This document shows, in pieces, positions 50,658 to 59,372 of a DNA stretch of 64,000 nucleotides; position 1 is the first letter of the stretch; every line of letters starts with the position of its first letter. The notes under the pieces are model-generated. The model searched no databases, was not told the origin of the DNA, and saw only the letters and a list, made by a program, of their open reading frames with translations. Both the position numbers and the translations under genes were made by a program. The stretch is from DAOMNO01 sp035443885 (GTDB lineage: Bacteria > Planctomycetota > Phycisphaerae > Phycisphaerales > SM1A02), in the NCBI GenBank assembly GCA_035443885.1, contig DAOMNO010000018.1, positions 1 to 64,000 of the forward strand, read 5' to 3'.

Positions 50658-52100
50658 TTACACTTCCGCCGCCATGCGCTCGGCCTTGGCGCGGGCGTCG
50701 TCGAGCGTGCCGACGTACATGAACGCGGATTCCGGCAGATCGTCGCCTTCGCCGTCGCAGAGGCGATCGAAGCTGTCGATCGTGTCTTCCAGCGGCGTGG
50801 TCACGCCGGGGAAGCCGGTGAACACTTCCGCCACGTAGAACGGCTGCGAGAGGAATCGTTCGATCTTTCGCGCACGGGCGACAGTGAGTTTGTCTTCTTC
50901 CGCCAGTTCATCAACACCGAGAATGGCAATGATGTCCTGCAGATCGCGGTAACGCTGAAGAATCGCCTGCACCTTACGGGCGACGCTGTAGTGCCGCTCG
51001 CCGACGACCTGCGGCTGCAGGATTCGCGACGTTGAGCCGATCGGATCGACTGCGGGGTAGATGCCCTTTTCCGCGATGCCGCGCTCGAGCACGACGAACG
51101 CGTCAAGGTGGGCAAAGGTCGTTGCGGGGGCCGGGTCGGTGAGGTCGTCGGCGGGAACGTAAATCGCCTGGACCGAGGTAATCGCGCCCTTGCTGGTGGA
51201 TGTGATGCGCTCCTGCAGCTCGCCCATCTCCGTAGAGAGCGTCGGCTGGTAACCCACGGCGCTCGGCATACGACCGAGCAGAGCGGACACTTCCGAGCCT
51301 GCCTGCGTGAAGCGGAAGACGTTATCGACGAAGATCAGCGTTTCCTTGCCTGACGCATCACGGAACTCTTCCGCCATTGTTAGCGCCGACAGAGCGACAC
51401 GAAGACGCGCGCCCGGCGGCTCGTTCATCTGGCCGAACACCATCGCGACCTTGTCGAGCACGTGCGCGGTCTTGCCGTTTTCGTCAGTGTATTCGGCTTC
51501 CTGCATTTCAAGCCAGAGGTCGTTGCCTTCGCGAGTTCGCTCGCCCACGCCTGCGAATACGGAGTAACCACCGAACTCACGCGCGACGCGTGCGATCATT
51601 TCCTGAATGACGACGGTCTTGCCGACGCCCGCACCGCCGAACAGACCGATCTTGCCGCCGCGGACGAACGGGCAGAGCAGATCGATGACCTTGATGCCCG
51701 TGGGCAGAATTTCAGTCTTCGGATTGAGGTCGGAAAGCTTCGGGGCTTCACGGTGAATCGGCATCTTCTTGTTGACGTTGACCGGACCGCGCTCGTCGAT
51801 CGGCTGACCGAGCAGGTTGAACACGCGGCCGAGCACCGCTTCGCCGACCGGAACCTTCACAGGCGCGCCGGTGTCGATGCACTTCTGGCCGCGGCGAAGG
51901 CCGTCGGTCGAAGCAAGCGCGACGCAACGCACTTGCCCGCCGCCGAGGTGTTTGCTCACTTCGCCAACGAGGGTGGATTTTTCGCCTGCGAATTCGATTT
52001 CACATTCGACAGCGTTGTAGATTTCCGGGAGCGCATCTTCAGGGAATTGCGCATCGAAAGTGGAGCCGATGACTTGGATAATGATGCCGGTGCTGGCCAT
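50658..52100 (-). CDS. atpD: F-type ATP synthase beta subunit
   Basis: 480 residues from the ATG at 52100, with a GAGAAGG ribosome site. Catalytic subunit of the F1 sector. The P-loop GGAGVGKT is at 155-162; the arm GERTREGNDLW, the DNVFRFTQAGSEVSALLGRMPSAVGYQPT segment and the DELAEEDKLTVARARKIERFLSQPF C-terminal DELSEED-type loop are all present. No atpA, atpG or atpC flanks it: upstream is a 78-residue membrane protein and downstream a terminator. A monocistronic atpD is unusual. Confidence 0.96.
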   Translation of the reverse strand: MASTGIIIQVIGSTFDAQFPEDALPEIYNAVECEIEFAGEKSTLVGEVSKHLGGGQVRCVALASTDGLRRGQKCIDTGAPVKVPVGEAVLGRVFNLLGQPIDERGPVNVNKKMPIHREAPKLSDLNPKTEILPTGIKVIDLLCPFVRGGKIGLFGGAGVGKTVVIQEMIARVAREFGGYSVFAGVGERTREGNDLWLEMQEAEYTDENGKTAHVLDKVAMVFGQMNEPPGARLRVALSALTMAEEFRDASGKETLIFVDNVFRFTQAGSEVSALLGRMPSAVGYQPTLSTEMGELQERITSTSKGAITSVQAIYVPADDLTDPAPATTFAHLDAFVVLERGIAEKGIYPAVDPIGSTSRILQPQVVGERHYSVARKVQAILQRYRDLQDIIAILGVDELAEEDKLTVARARKIERFLSQPFYVAEVFTGFPGVTTPLEDTIDSFDRLCDGEGDDLPESAFMYVGTLDDARAKAERMAAEV

Positions 52101-52257
52101 GGATTGCCTTCTCAAAACGGGGTCTTGGGTTGAACCGTTTGCGGGGCGACAGCCTGCGGCGCGGCCGCTTCTGTCGGGTCGCGAAGGATAGCGGCAACCG
52201 GGCGTCATGCCAAGCCGAGGATGCGTTCATCTCACGCCGAATGCGGCTTTTTCTGGT

Positions 52258-52494
52258 TCAGCCCAGTTTGCGCCGATCCGCAGCGGGGTGGCTTGTCGCA
52301 CGGTCTTCCTCGGTCTGAGGAAGGCGGTTTGAGGCCCACTGGAGCAGCCCGAAGAAGACAAGAATGAACACGATCATCGCGTCGGTGCCGACGACCATTT
52401 TGAGCGATGCGTCGAGGAATCCCTCAGGCGTCAGCCATGACAGGAATGCACCGACAGCGCCAATGCCGACGAGAACAAGGAGGACGCGAAACAT
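52258..52494 (-). CDS. Small membrane protein, function unknown
   Basis: 78 residues with two predicted membrane helices (MFRVLLVLVGIGAVGAFLSWL and MIVFILVFFGLLQWASNRL) and a charged polar tail. It lies 157 bases upstream of atpD on the same strand. Its length and helices do not match ATP synthase subunit c or the AtpI proteins I know; the relation to atpD may be only positional. No clear ribosome site. Confidence 0.55.
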   Translation of the reverse strand: MFRVLLVLVGIGAVGAFLSWLTPEGFLDASLKMVVGTDAMIVFILVFFGLLQWASNRLPQTEEDRATSHPAADRRKLG

Positions 52495-52646
52495 GGTGGT
52501 TGTCCTGGCGTCCCAGGACTCCGTGGTGCCCGGCTCGGGCGGCGACGGGTTGACGACCCCGCCTTCGTGCCGCCGGGTTCTTCAGGCTTGAATCATCATA
52601 CGCACGGAAACCGCCATAGGTTGAGGGTGAGGCAAGCCGACGCCGA

Positions 52647-52652
52647 TATCAT
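52647..52652 (+). promoter_or_regulatory. Start-proximal -10-like box of the DUF368 gene
   Basis: TATCAT, seven bases before the ATG at 52660. Confidence 0.4.
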
Positions 52653-52659
52653 CACTTCG

Positions 52660-53712
52660 ATGTCCACCCGAACGATTGAAGCAGCCGAATATCGTGGCGA
52701 GGCTCTGGCGGTCCGCAGCGTAGTCGGCGGGGCACTTATGGGTTTGGCGAATCTCGTGCCGGGCATCTCAGGCGGCACTATGCTGCTCGCGGTGGGCATC
52801 TACCCGCAGTTCATCGGCGGGGTGGCGGAAGTCTCAACCTTCCGATTCCGCGCCAAGACTGTACTGATGCTGGCCTGCGTCGTCGGGGCGGCCTTGGTCG
52901 CGATTGTCGGGCTTGCCAGAGTGGTCAGTATGCTCGTTGTCGATCATCGCTGGGTGATGTACAGCCTGTTCATCGGGCTGACGCTTGGCGGCGTGCCAGT
53001 GCTGTGGCGGATGATTCGCCCCGCAGACCCCGTCATCGTGTTCACATCCATTCTCGGCATTGCATTCATGGCATTGCTGGCTGCCTATGAGCCAGCGAGC
53101 GCGGGCGGAGCAGGAACAGGGAGTGGCGCCACAAGCGGGCAATATGCGTTTCTCGTGATCGCAGGCATTGCAGGCGGGGCTGCGATGATCCTGCCCGGCC
53201 TCTCAGGCGCATATCTGTTGCTTGTTCTGGGGCAGTACCTCGTCATTCTTGCTGCGATTGACGAAGCGCGAACCGGCGCAAGCAGCGGCGACTGGGCCAT
53301 GGTGAGCAACGCGCTGCATGTCTTTGTGCCGGTTGCGGTCGGCGTGGCAATCGGCATCGTCGGGCTGAGCAACCTGATGAAAATGCTTCTGGCGCGGTAT
53401 CGCAGACCGACGCTCGGCGTACTGCTGGGCCTGCTGCTCGGTGCGGTGATCGGTCTGTGGCCATTTGAACAGGCCGTCAAACCCCAGCATGGTGATGCTC
53501 TTGCCCGCGGGACGGTTGTTTCAGTGGAAGGCGAACTTGTGTACGAAGGGACCGAGCGGCGGGTGAAGCCTGCCGAGTGGCGAGTCGAGCGATTCACCCC
53601 GAAGTGGTGGCAGATCGCAGCGTCGATCGGCTTGATCCTTGTGGGCTTCAGCACGTCTTCCGCCATCGCCCGTTTGGGGGCGAGTGCGGAGCCATCATCA
53701 CGTTCTGACTGA
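52660..53712 (+). CDS. DUF368 membrane protein (PopT/undecaprenyl-phosphate translocase family)
   Basis: 350 residues from the ATG at 52660. About nine predicted membrane helices. The two inverted family motifs are clear: GLANLVPGISGGTMLLAVGIY near residues 27-47 and AMILPGLSGAYLLLVLGQY in the second half. DUF368 proteins have been implicated in recycling the lipid carrier undecaprenyl phosphate, a role also proposed for DedA proteins such as the one at 49 kb. The loop before the last helix (residues about 290-330) is polar and family-variable. Confidence 0.9.
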   Translation: MSTRTIEAAEYRGEALAVRSVVGGALMGLANLVPGISGGTMLLAVGIYPQFIGGVAEVSTFRFRAKTVLMLACVVGAALVAIVGLARVVSMLVVDHRWVMYSLFIGLTLGGVPVLWRMIRPADPVIVFTSILGIAFMALLAAYEPASAGGAGTGSGATSGQYAFLVIAGIAGGAAMILPGLSGAYLLLVLGQYLVILAAIDEARTGASSGDWAMVSNALHVFVPVAVGVAIGIVGLSNLMKMLLARYRRPTLGVLLGLLLGAVIGLWPFEQAVKPQHGDALARGTVVSVEGELVYEGTERRVKPAEWRVERFTPKWWQIAASIGLILVGFSTSSAIARLGASAEPSSRSD

Positions 53713-53791
53713 TTCGCACGGGTTATCTTGGCCGATATCAAACCATGCCGCGCCGCGCGGCTGCAGGACGTGAATCGGTTGGAGTGCATGG

Positions 53792-55288
53792 ATGCCCCAC
53801 GCGGAAACTGCCATTCTCATTGGCCAGCCTGAGCTTTGCCGCAGACTTGAGCGGCAGCTCGATCTGCTGGATCGAAAGCCGATCAGCCTCGGTTGGGTTG
53901 TTACGTCCACTGAGCAAACACAGCAGGACGTGCTGAATGGTCACGCACGCCCCAACTCGCCTGTGCTTGGATCGATCAATGAGCTTGAGGCCATCATTGC
54001 GAGACGCAAACCCGGCATGGCGTTGCTAACGCTCCCCGCGGTGATGAAGGATCAGATCGCGTCGATTCGGACCAGACTGCGTCGGCTTGGCGTGGCGGAT
54101 CGATTCATGCCGACGCTTGAAGACCAACTCGCAGGTATCGGCCCACGAACGCACATCGATATCGATTACGGATTGCTGCTGGATCGTCCGCCTCGTCATA
54201 TGGCGAATGAAGCGGGGGTTCGTGAAGTGATCGGGGGAAAGCGCATACTTATTACTGGTGCGGGGGGGTCGATCGGTTCCGAGTTGTGCCGCATTGCAGC
54301 CAGGTTTGAGCCGGAACTGCTGGTCATGGTTGAGCGATCGGAGAACGCGCTCTTCGAGATCGATCGGCAGATTGCTCGGTTACATCCAACCGTGCAGCGG
54401 AAGGCTATGCTGCACGATGTCGTCGAAGAGCAGACCACGTTTGACATGTTCATGCGGCTCAAGCCTCACGTCGTCTTCCACGCGGCGGCTCACAAGCATG
54501 TGCCGATGATGGAGGATCACCCCGGCGCAGCAATCGACAACAATCTCTTCGGCACGCGCTCGGTTGCGGACGCGGCGGACGCCTGCGGTGCCGAGCGATT
54601 TGTGATGATCAGCTCCGACAAAGCGGTGAACCCGACTTCGATCATGGGCGCCACCAAGCGGCTGGCGGAACTGTACGTGCAAGCGATCAACCAGCGATCG
54701 CGCACGGGTTTCTCCATGGTGCGTTTCGGCAACGTGCTGGGTTCGTCCGGCAGTGTGTTGGAAATCTGGTCCCGTCAGATTGCAGATGGAGGTCCGCTCA
54801 CCGTAACCCACCCGGACATGACGCGCTACTTCATGACAATTCCGGAAGCGGCGTCGCTGGTCATTCAGTCCGCCTCGCTGCTCGATGCGGACGGTGAAAG
54901 CGGCGAGGTCTTTCTACTCGACATGGGGGAGCCAATCCGTGTGCTCGATATGGCATGCAGGTTTATCCGTCTGCATGGTCTGGAACCGCTGGTGGTGAAC
55001 CAGCCGCGCGAAGTTCGCGGTGGTTCCGCGGGAGTCATGCCCATCGTGTTCACGGGGGCGAGACCCGGCGAAAAGCTCCATGAGGAGTTGTCCTGTCATG
55101 CTGAGGAGCTGCGGCCGACACGGCACCCGGAGATTGACATCTGGATGGTGCCGCCGCCGGACGAGGCCGCGGTAGCATCCATGCTGACGAATCTCTCGCG
55201 GGACACCCGACCTGCGTCTCCGGCGCGACTGGCTGAGATCATCCGCGATCATGTGCCGGAAGGCATGGCAGAACCCGTTGGGGCCTGA
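53792..55288 (+). CDS. CapD/WbpM-like nucleotide-sugar 4,6-dehydratase without membrane domain
   Basis: 498 residues from the ATG at 53792 with GGAG seven bases upstream. The N-terminal 140 residues form a Rossmann-like sensor domain; the catalytic SDR domain starts with KRILITGAGGSIGSELCRIAARFEP, continues HVVFHAAAHKHVPMMEDHPG and has ISSDKAVNPTSIMGATKRLAE, where Met replaces the usual SDR Tyr as in PglF/WbpM enzymes. Full-length WbpM proteins carry four N-terminal membrane helices; this one starts after them, so it should be soluble. Likely dehydrates UDP-GlcNAc for modified surface sugars. Confidence 0.9.
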   Translation: MPHAETAILIGQPELCRRLERQLDLLDRKPISLGWVVTSTEQTQQDVLNGHARPNSPVLGSINELEAIIARRKPGMALLTLPAVMKDQIASIRTRLRRLGVADRFMPTLEDQLAGIGPRTHIDIDYGLLLDRPPRHMANEAGVREVIGGKRILITGAGGSIGSELCRIAARFEPELLVMVERSENALFEIDRQIARLHPTVQRKAMLHDVVEEQTTFDMFMRLKPHVVFHAAAHKHVPMMEDHPGAAIDNNLFGTRSVADAADACGAERFVMISSDKAVNPTSIMGATKRLAELYVQAINQRSRTGFSMVRFGNVLGSSGSVLEIWSRQIADGGPLTVTHPDMTRYFMTIPEAASLVIQSASLLDADGESGEVFLLDMGEPIRVLDMACRFIRLHGLEPLVVNQPREVRGGSAGVMPIVFTGARPGEKLHEELSCHAEELRPTRHPEIDIWMVPPPDEAAVASMLTNLSRDTRPASPARLAEIIRDHVPEGMAEPVGA

Positions 55289-55441
55289 AAAATGCGTGTT
55301 TGTGACGGATTAGGGGCAGATTTTCCCCGAACTTGCGTCTCGTGCCCTTGGATATGAAAATAGTGCGTACATGGTGTTCAGGTGCTGCATGGGAGAAGGA
55401 CTGAGTTTCCCAAGAAGTCGTGATGAACTGAACGCTTCAGG

Positions 55442-55783
55442 ATGATGACCATGGTGAATCACATGACCACTCTTCAACCGGGCATGATCCCGGACAAGAC
55501 AACCGCACGCAGGCTGCGGGACGAGGCCGATCAATTACTCCAGCGGCTCATCGCCAACCGGCGAATGAGCGAGGAGCGGTATGCCGAAGCCGGGCGGCGC
55601 GACCCCATGAAATCCGTTACAGGGCGAAGCTGTCTTGACGAAGCGGTTGAAGATACCCGCCGCATGATTCAGGAAATGGATGCGTTGCTGGAGCAGCTCA
55701 ACCATGAACTCGCGCTGACGGAAGCTCCAGAATCCAGAAGGCCTGATTTCGCATCTCAACCCGTGCTAGGGGCGGTGGGATGA
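55442..55783 (+). CDS. Small coiled-coil protein, function unknown
   Basis: 113 residues, charged, largely helical. Two helical stretches (TARRLRDEADQLLQRLIANRRMSEERYAEAG and CLDEAVEDTRRMIQEMDALLEQLNHELAL) have heptad-like spacing. The stop overlaps the next ATG (ATGA at 55780-55783), supporting a real gene translated with the following membrane protein and dut. The start could be 55442, 55445 or 55463. No family recognised. Confidence 0.65.
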   Translation: MMTMVNHMTTLQPGMIPDKTTARRLRDEADQLLQRLIANRRMSEERYAEAGRRDPMKSVTGRSCLDEAVEDTRRMIQEMDALLEQLNHELALTEAPESRRPDFASQPVLGAVG

Positions 55784-56202
55784 GCAAGGCCGCGACGAAG
55801 GATGTAAGAAAGAAGGTCGCCGCGCAGCGAAGCGCAGAGCAATGGTCAAACGACATCGGCGTCTATTCGGCCATCGTCATGTTTGGCTTGTTTGCGCTTG
55901 GTCTGTGGTATCTGCTGGATGTGCGCAGTTTTCCTCACGCGGTGGTTGGCTTTGCCATCGCGGTGCTGGGCATGATTAATCTCTTCGCATTCAAAGCCTG
56001 GCGAGGCAGTTCGCTTGCGGGTTGGCAACAATCGCTCGCACGGGTGGCGCTGCGGCCTGCGGGGTTCGGCACGAAGACCGGCAGGCCCATTGAAGCTGCG
56101 AAGCAGCACGATGCAGCACGTACCGCAGTGATGCTCAGTTCAGTCATCAGTCTCGTGGTCATCGTTGGTCTCGCGCTGGTGCTGATTCCCAACCTGATGT
56201 GA
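55780..56202 (+). CDS. Small membrane protein, function unknown
   Basis: 140 residues with three predicted membrane helices (YSAIVMFGLFALGLWYLLDV, HAVVGFAIAVLGMINLFAF and a C-terminal VMLSSVISLVVIVGLALVLI). The N-terminus is Lys-rich and cytoplasmic. It overlaps the upstream coiled-coil gene by four bases and its stop shares a base with the dut ATG (TGATG), so the three genes form a tightly coupled unit. Confidence 0.7.
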   Translation: MSKAATKDVRKKVAAQRSAEQWSNDIGVYSAIVMFGLFALGLWYLLDVRSFPHAVVGFAIAVLGMINLFAFKAWRGSSLAGWQQSLARVALRPAGFGTKTGRPIEAAKQHDAARTAVMLSSVISLVVIVGLALVLIPNLM

Positions 56203-56729
56203 TGAGTATGATGTTCCGCATGACGGAACAGACCTCACACAGGACCATCGAGATTTCGACACCCCTTAGGAGCCGCCCGGCCGCGTCGGACCGCCTGGTG
56301 CTGCGGTTCAAGCGGCTTTCACCCTTGGCGGAGCTGCCCCGGTATCAGACGGATCATGCAGCGGGGCTGGACCTGCACGCAGCGCTGGCCGAGCCGATAT
56401 CTATCGCACCAGGGGCTATTCAACTCGTGCCATGTGGCTTCGCGATGGCTGTTCCGCACGGCTATGAGGCGCAGGTCAGGCCGCGATCGGGTCTTGCCAC
56501 GAAGTATGGCATCTCCATGCCGAACGCACCGGGCACGATCGATTCAGATTATCGAGGCGAGGTCAAAGTGCCGCTCATCAATCTTGGTCGTGAGGCATTC
56601 ACCATCGAGCCGGGCATGCGCATCGCGCAGATGGTGATTGCGCCTGTCATGCATTGCCGTATTGAAGAGGTCGGCGATCTGGACGCAACCACGAGAGGCG
56701 AAGGTGGGTTTGGCAGCACCGGCGCGTGA
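56202..56729 (+). CDS. dut: Deoxyuridine 5'-triphosphate nucleotidohydrolase
   Basis: 175 residues if the ATG at 56202 is used; ATGs at 56208, 56211 and 56220 are alternatives and would shorten an N-terminal extension of about 35 residues absent from typical dUTPases. All five trimeric dUTPase motifs can be read: AAGLDLHAAL, RSGLATKYGI, GTIDSDYRGEVKV, RIAQMVIAPV and the C-terminal GEGGFGSTG that closes over the site. Removes dUTP and supplies dUMP. Stop is ten bases from the convergent carboxypeptidase stop. Confidence 0.95.
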   Translation: MSMMFRMTEQTSHRTIEISTPLRSRPAASDRLVLRFKRLSPLAELPRYQTDHAAGLDLHAALAEPISIAPGAIQLVPCGFAMAVPHGYEAQVRPRSGLATKYGISMPNAPGTIDSDYRGEVKVPLINLGREAFTIEPGMRIAQMVIAPVMHCRIEEVGDLDATTRGEGGFGSTGA

Positions 56730-56738
56730 TCGCAACTG

Positions 56739-58166
56739 TCAGTCCGCACAAGGTCCCCACGCGCTCAGCAGCGCGAGCAGATCAAGCACATCGACGATGC
56801 CGTCTCGATTGATATCCGTCGCACACGAGACGCACGGCCCCCACGCACTGAGCACGGCGAGCAGGTCAAGCACATCCACGGTGCCGTCATCGTTCAAGTC
56901 CGCTGGGCAGCCGATTTGCAATGATGCCCACATCGCCATCTGCATCGCAGCCTCAAACGCCTCTTCAGACGTGGGGATGATCTCTTCAGGAGGCAGAATG
57001 AATCCCGGATTGCCGATCGGCCGCAGTTCGACGGTATAGCCCATGATGCCGCGTGCGAGGTAGCCCCAATCCGGGAACAGGCCGCTGGCGAAGTAGAGCA
57101 GTGCGCCGGGAATGCCGACAGGATAGTTCTTGCCGTGCACTGCAAAGATGGCGTCCTTCATCTGGTTGCCCAGTCCGATCAATGTTGGCGCATCGGGTAC
57201 CGGATCGCTGGTGAACCCAAGCGGATGCAGGATGAGCTGGCCGTAGCTGTGGAAATCAATGTGCGCCACAATGTTCGGGCGAGCGAGAATGAAATCTCGC
57301 ATCGCCTGCACTTCCGGCTCAGAGAAAACGTACGGCCCGATGTAGAGCAGGCTTGAAGGAAGCGTGGATGTGCTGTGCGGTCCGCCCCAGTCAGCATCCC
57401 AGTTGCGGTTGAGATCGACGCCGTACGTGCTGCCGCCATTCCATCGCCGATTTTTCCGCCAGAGCCGATTGCCCCCCGGCGCGTAGGTGAACTCGTAGCC
57501 GTCTGGGTTGACGATGGGCACAATGAGGAACTCAACGTGATCGACCAGATCGCGAATTGCTGCGACAGTCTCATACTCTCGAACAAGACGATCGGCGATG
57601 AACATCGGCACCATCACGGAAATCCACTCGCGTGCATGTTGGCATCCGTTGAACAACACCGCGGGTTTGTTGTCTCCGTTCGGCGATGTGATTCGGATGC
57701 CATAAATCGTGCGATTTTCGTGTGTCTGACCGAGGACGAGCTTTGTCGCAAGATCAGGTCGAAGAGCAACCAGTTCATCAATGTAGTCGTTGACTTCGGA
57801 CCATGTGCGGTATGCAGCGAACCAGTTCCCGCCTGCAATGCCGCCTTCAGCGCGTGCGCGTTCGTTTGCTTCACGCTCATCGTCAATCAGTCGCTGCACA
57901 TTGTCAGCCAGCACGTTGTGGCGGATGCCCACGCGGCGCACGGCCTCAAACTGTTCGGGTGAGACGCTGAAGTCCTGCATACCCAAGCCGACGCGGCAGT
58001 TCCAGGGTGTCGCGCCGATGCCAGTCATGGTCAGCAATTCACGCTGCGTGCGAATCTCGACACGAATGAGCCGGTGTTCGTCAAGCGAATCGCCTCGCGC
58101 AGGCGAAGCGGCGAACGCGAAGAGAACAATGAAGAGCAGCGGGAGCAACTTTCGGCAGTGAGACAC
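56739..58166 (-). CDS. Secreted zinc carboxypeptidase (M14) with dockerin-like C-terminus
   Basis: 475 residues from the GTG at 58166, chosen because AAGGAGG lies eight bases upstream and a clean signal peptide (LLPLLFIVLFAFAASPARG) follows; an ATG 24 bases further up has no ribosome site. M14 zinc ligands are His177 and Glu180 (QHAREW) and His306 (IDFHSYGQ), with catalytic Glu380 (YTVELRP) and substrate-binding PDGYEFTY and DLNRNWDADWGG. Residues about 25-110 are a propeptide. The last 60 residues hold two D(L/I)NxDGxVDVLDLLAxLSAWGPC motifs. Expected to trim C-terminal residues from peptides outside the cytoplasm. Confidence 0.93.
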   Translation of the reverse strand: MSHCRKLLPLLFIVLFAFAASPARGDSLDEHRLIRVEIRTQRELLTMTGIGATPWNCRVGLGMQDFSVSPEQFEAVRRVGIRHNVLADNVQRLIDDEREANERARAEGGIAGGNWFAAYRTWSEVNDYIDELVALRPDLATKLVLGQTHENRTIYGIRITSPNGDNKPAVLFNGCQHAREWISVMVPMFIADRLVREYETVAAIRDLVDHVEFLIVPIVNPDGYEFTYAPGGNRLWRKNRRWNGGSTYGVDLNRNWDADWGGPHSTSTLPSSLLYIGPYVFSEPEVQAMRDFILARPNIVAHIDFHSYGQLILHPLGFTSDPVPDAPTLIGLGNQMKDAIFAVHGKNYPVGIPGALLYFASGLFPDWGYLARGIMGYTVELRPIGNPGFILPPEEIIPTSEEAFEAAMQMAMWASLQIGCPADLNDDGTVDVLDLLAVLSAWGPCVSCATDINRDGIVDVLDLLALLSAWGPCAD

Positions 58167-58324
58167 GAGGCCGTCCTCCTTGTCCCCCATGGGTCTTTCA
58201 CACCCGATTCACTTTCCATTATGCGCCATGCCGATGGCGGATGCGCCGGTGAAACGACATTATTCCGCGTGAAAATGGGAAAATCGCGTTGACGTTCGAC
58301 GATTTCGCCGTCATTCTGCGGCTT

Positions 58325-59368
58325 ATGCGACGTTTTTCATTCGCGTTTTTCGCCCCGGCTCTTCTGGCCCTGGCCCTTGTGTCCTGTTCTGCACCATCCT
58401 ATTTCGCCACGACCTCGACTTCAGTTCAAGGCGATGCCAGGTCATGGGACATGCAGATGCCTCGTTTGCTTCCCATGCACATCGGCATGGCGGAGAAAGC
58501 TGGAACGCCACTCTCGTGGGCTGATCTGATGCAAGCTGTGCAGTGGGCGGATGTCATCATCATCGGCGAGCAGCACGATGACGAGATGGGCCACTTTTTT
58601 CAGCAGGCGGTGGTGGAAGATGTTCTCGCACGCTGGCCTCGCTCCGCGGTATCAATGGAAATGCTCGAGCGCGATGAACAGGGATTGACCGACGATTACT
58701 TGGAAGGCATCATCGATCAGGCCACGTTTGTGCGAATGACGCACTCCGAAAGCTGGGGCGGGCCGGACAAGAAATGGGACACGTGGTATCAGCCCATGAT
58801 TGACGCAGCCAAGAACTCACCCGGCGCACGAGTGGTTGCTGCCAACGCCCCGCGGCGTTATGTGCGCCTTGCACGACTGGAAGGCTATGAGCGACTGCGT
58901 GCGTTGCCACGCGAGCGTCGTGCTTTTTTCGATCTGCACGTCTCGCCGATGGATAGCCCGTACCGCGAGCGATTCATCGACTTAATGATGGGCATGGGCG
59001 ATCATTCCGCCGGTGAAAAAGCCGACGTACAGACGCCAGAACAGCTTCGAGCCAGGCGCGAGCAACTCAAGTCGTCATTTCGCAGTCAGTTTTTATGGGA
59101 TTCCACCATGGCTGCGTCGATTGCTCGCGCCAAGCCAAGCCGCGATCGCAAGGTTGTTCACATGATCGGGCAGTTTCATAGTGATTTTGAAGGCGGCACA
59201 GTGCGAGAGCTTCGCGCTCGAATGCCTGGCGTGCGCATTCTCAACATATCCATGCAGCGCGTCGGCCCGCAGCCGCTGCGTGAGGATGACATCGGCCGCG
59301 CTGATGTGATTGTGTACACAGGTGAACGCCCGCGGCGCGAAGAGCCGAGCGAAGAGCAGGAAGATTGA
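58325..59368 (+). CDS. ChaN family lipoprotein
   Basis: 347 residues. A lipoprotein signal with lipobox ALVSC (Cys21), then the DUF399/ChaN domain: ADVIIIGEQHDDEMGHFFQQAVVEDVL with the conserved Glu-His pair, SMEMLERDEQGLTDDYL, PRRYVRLARLEGYERL and KVVHMIGQFHSDFEGG. ChaN of Campylobacter binds haem and is tied to iron uptake; other members are predicted hydrolases. An in-frame TTG 36 bases upstream is unlikely. It is divergent from the carboxypeptidase and overlaps nothing. Confidence 0.88.
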   Translation: MRRFSFAFFAPALLALALVSCSAPSYFATTSTSVQGDARSWDMQMPRLLPMHIGMAEKAGTPLSWADLMQAVQWADVIIIGEQHDDEMGHFFQQAVVEDVLARWPRSAVSMEMLERDEQGLTDDYLEGIIDQATFVRMTHSESWGGPDKKWDTWYQPMIDAAKNSPGARVVAANAPRRYVRLARLEGYERLRALPRERRAFFDLHVSPMDSPYRERFIDLMMGMGDHSAGEKADVQTPEQLRARREQLKSSFRSQFLWDSTMAASIARAKPSRDRKVVHMIGQFHSDFEGGTVRELRARMPGVRILNISMQRVGPQPLREDDIGRADVIVYTGERPRREEPSEEQED

Positions 59369-59372
59369 TCGA

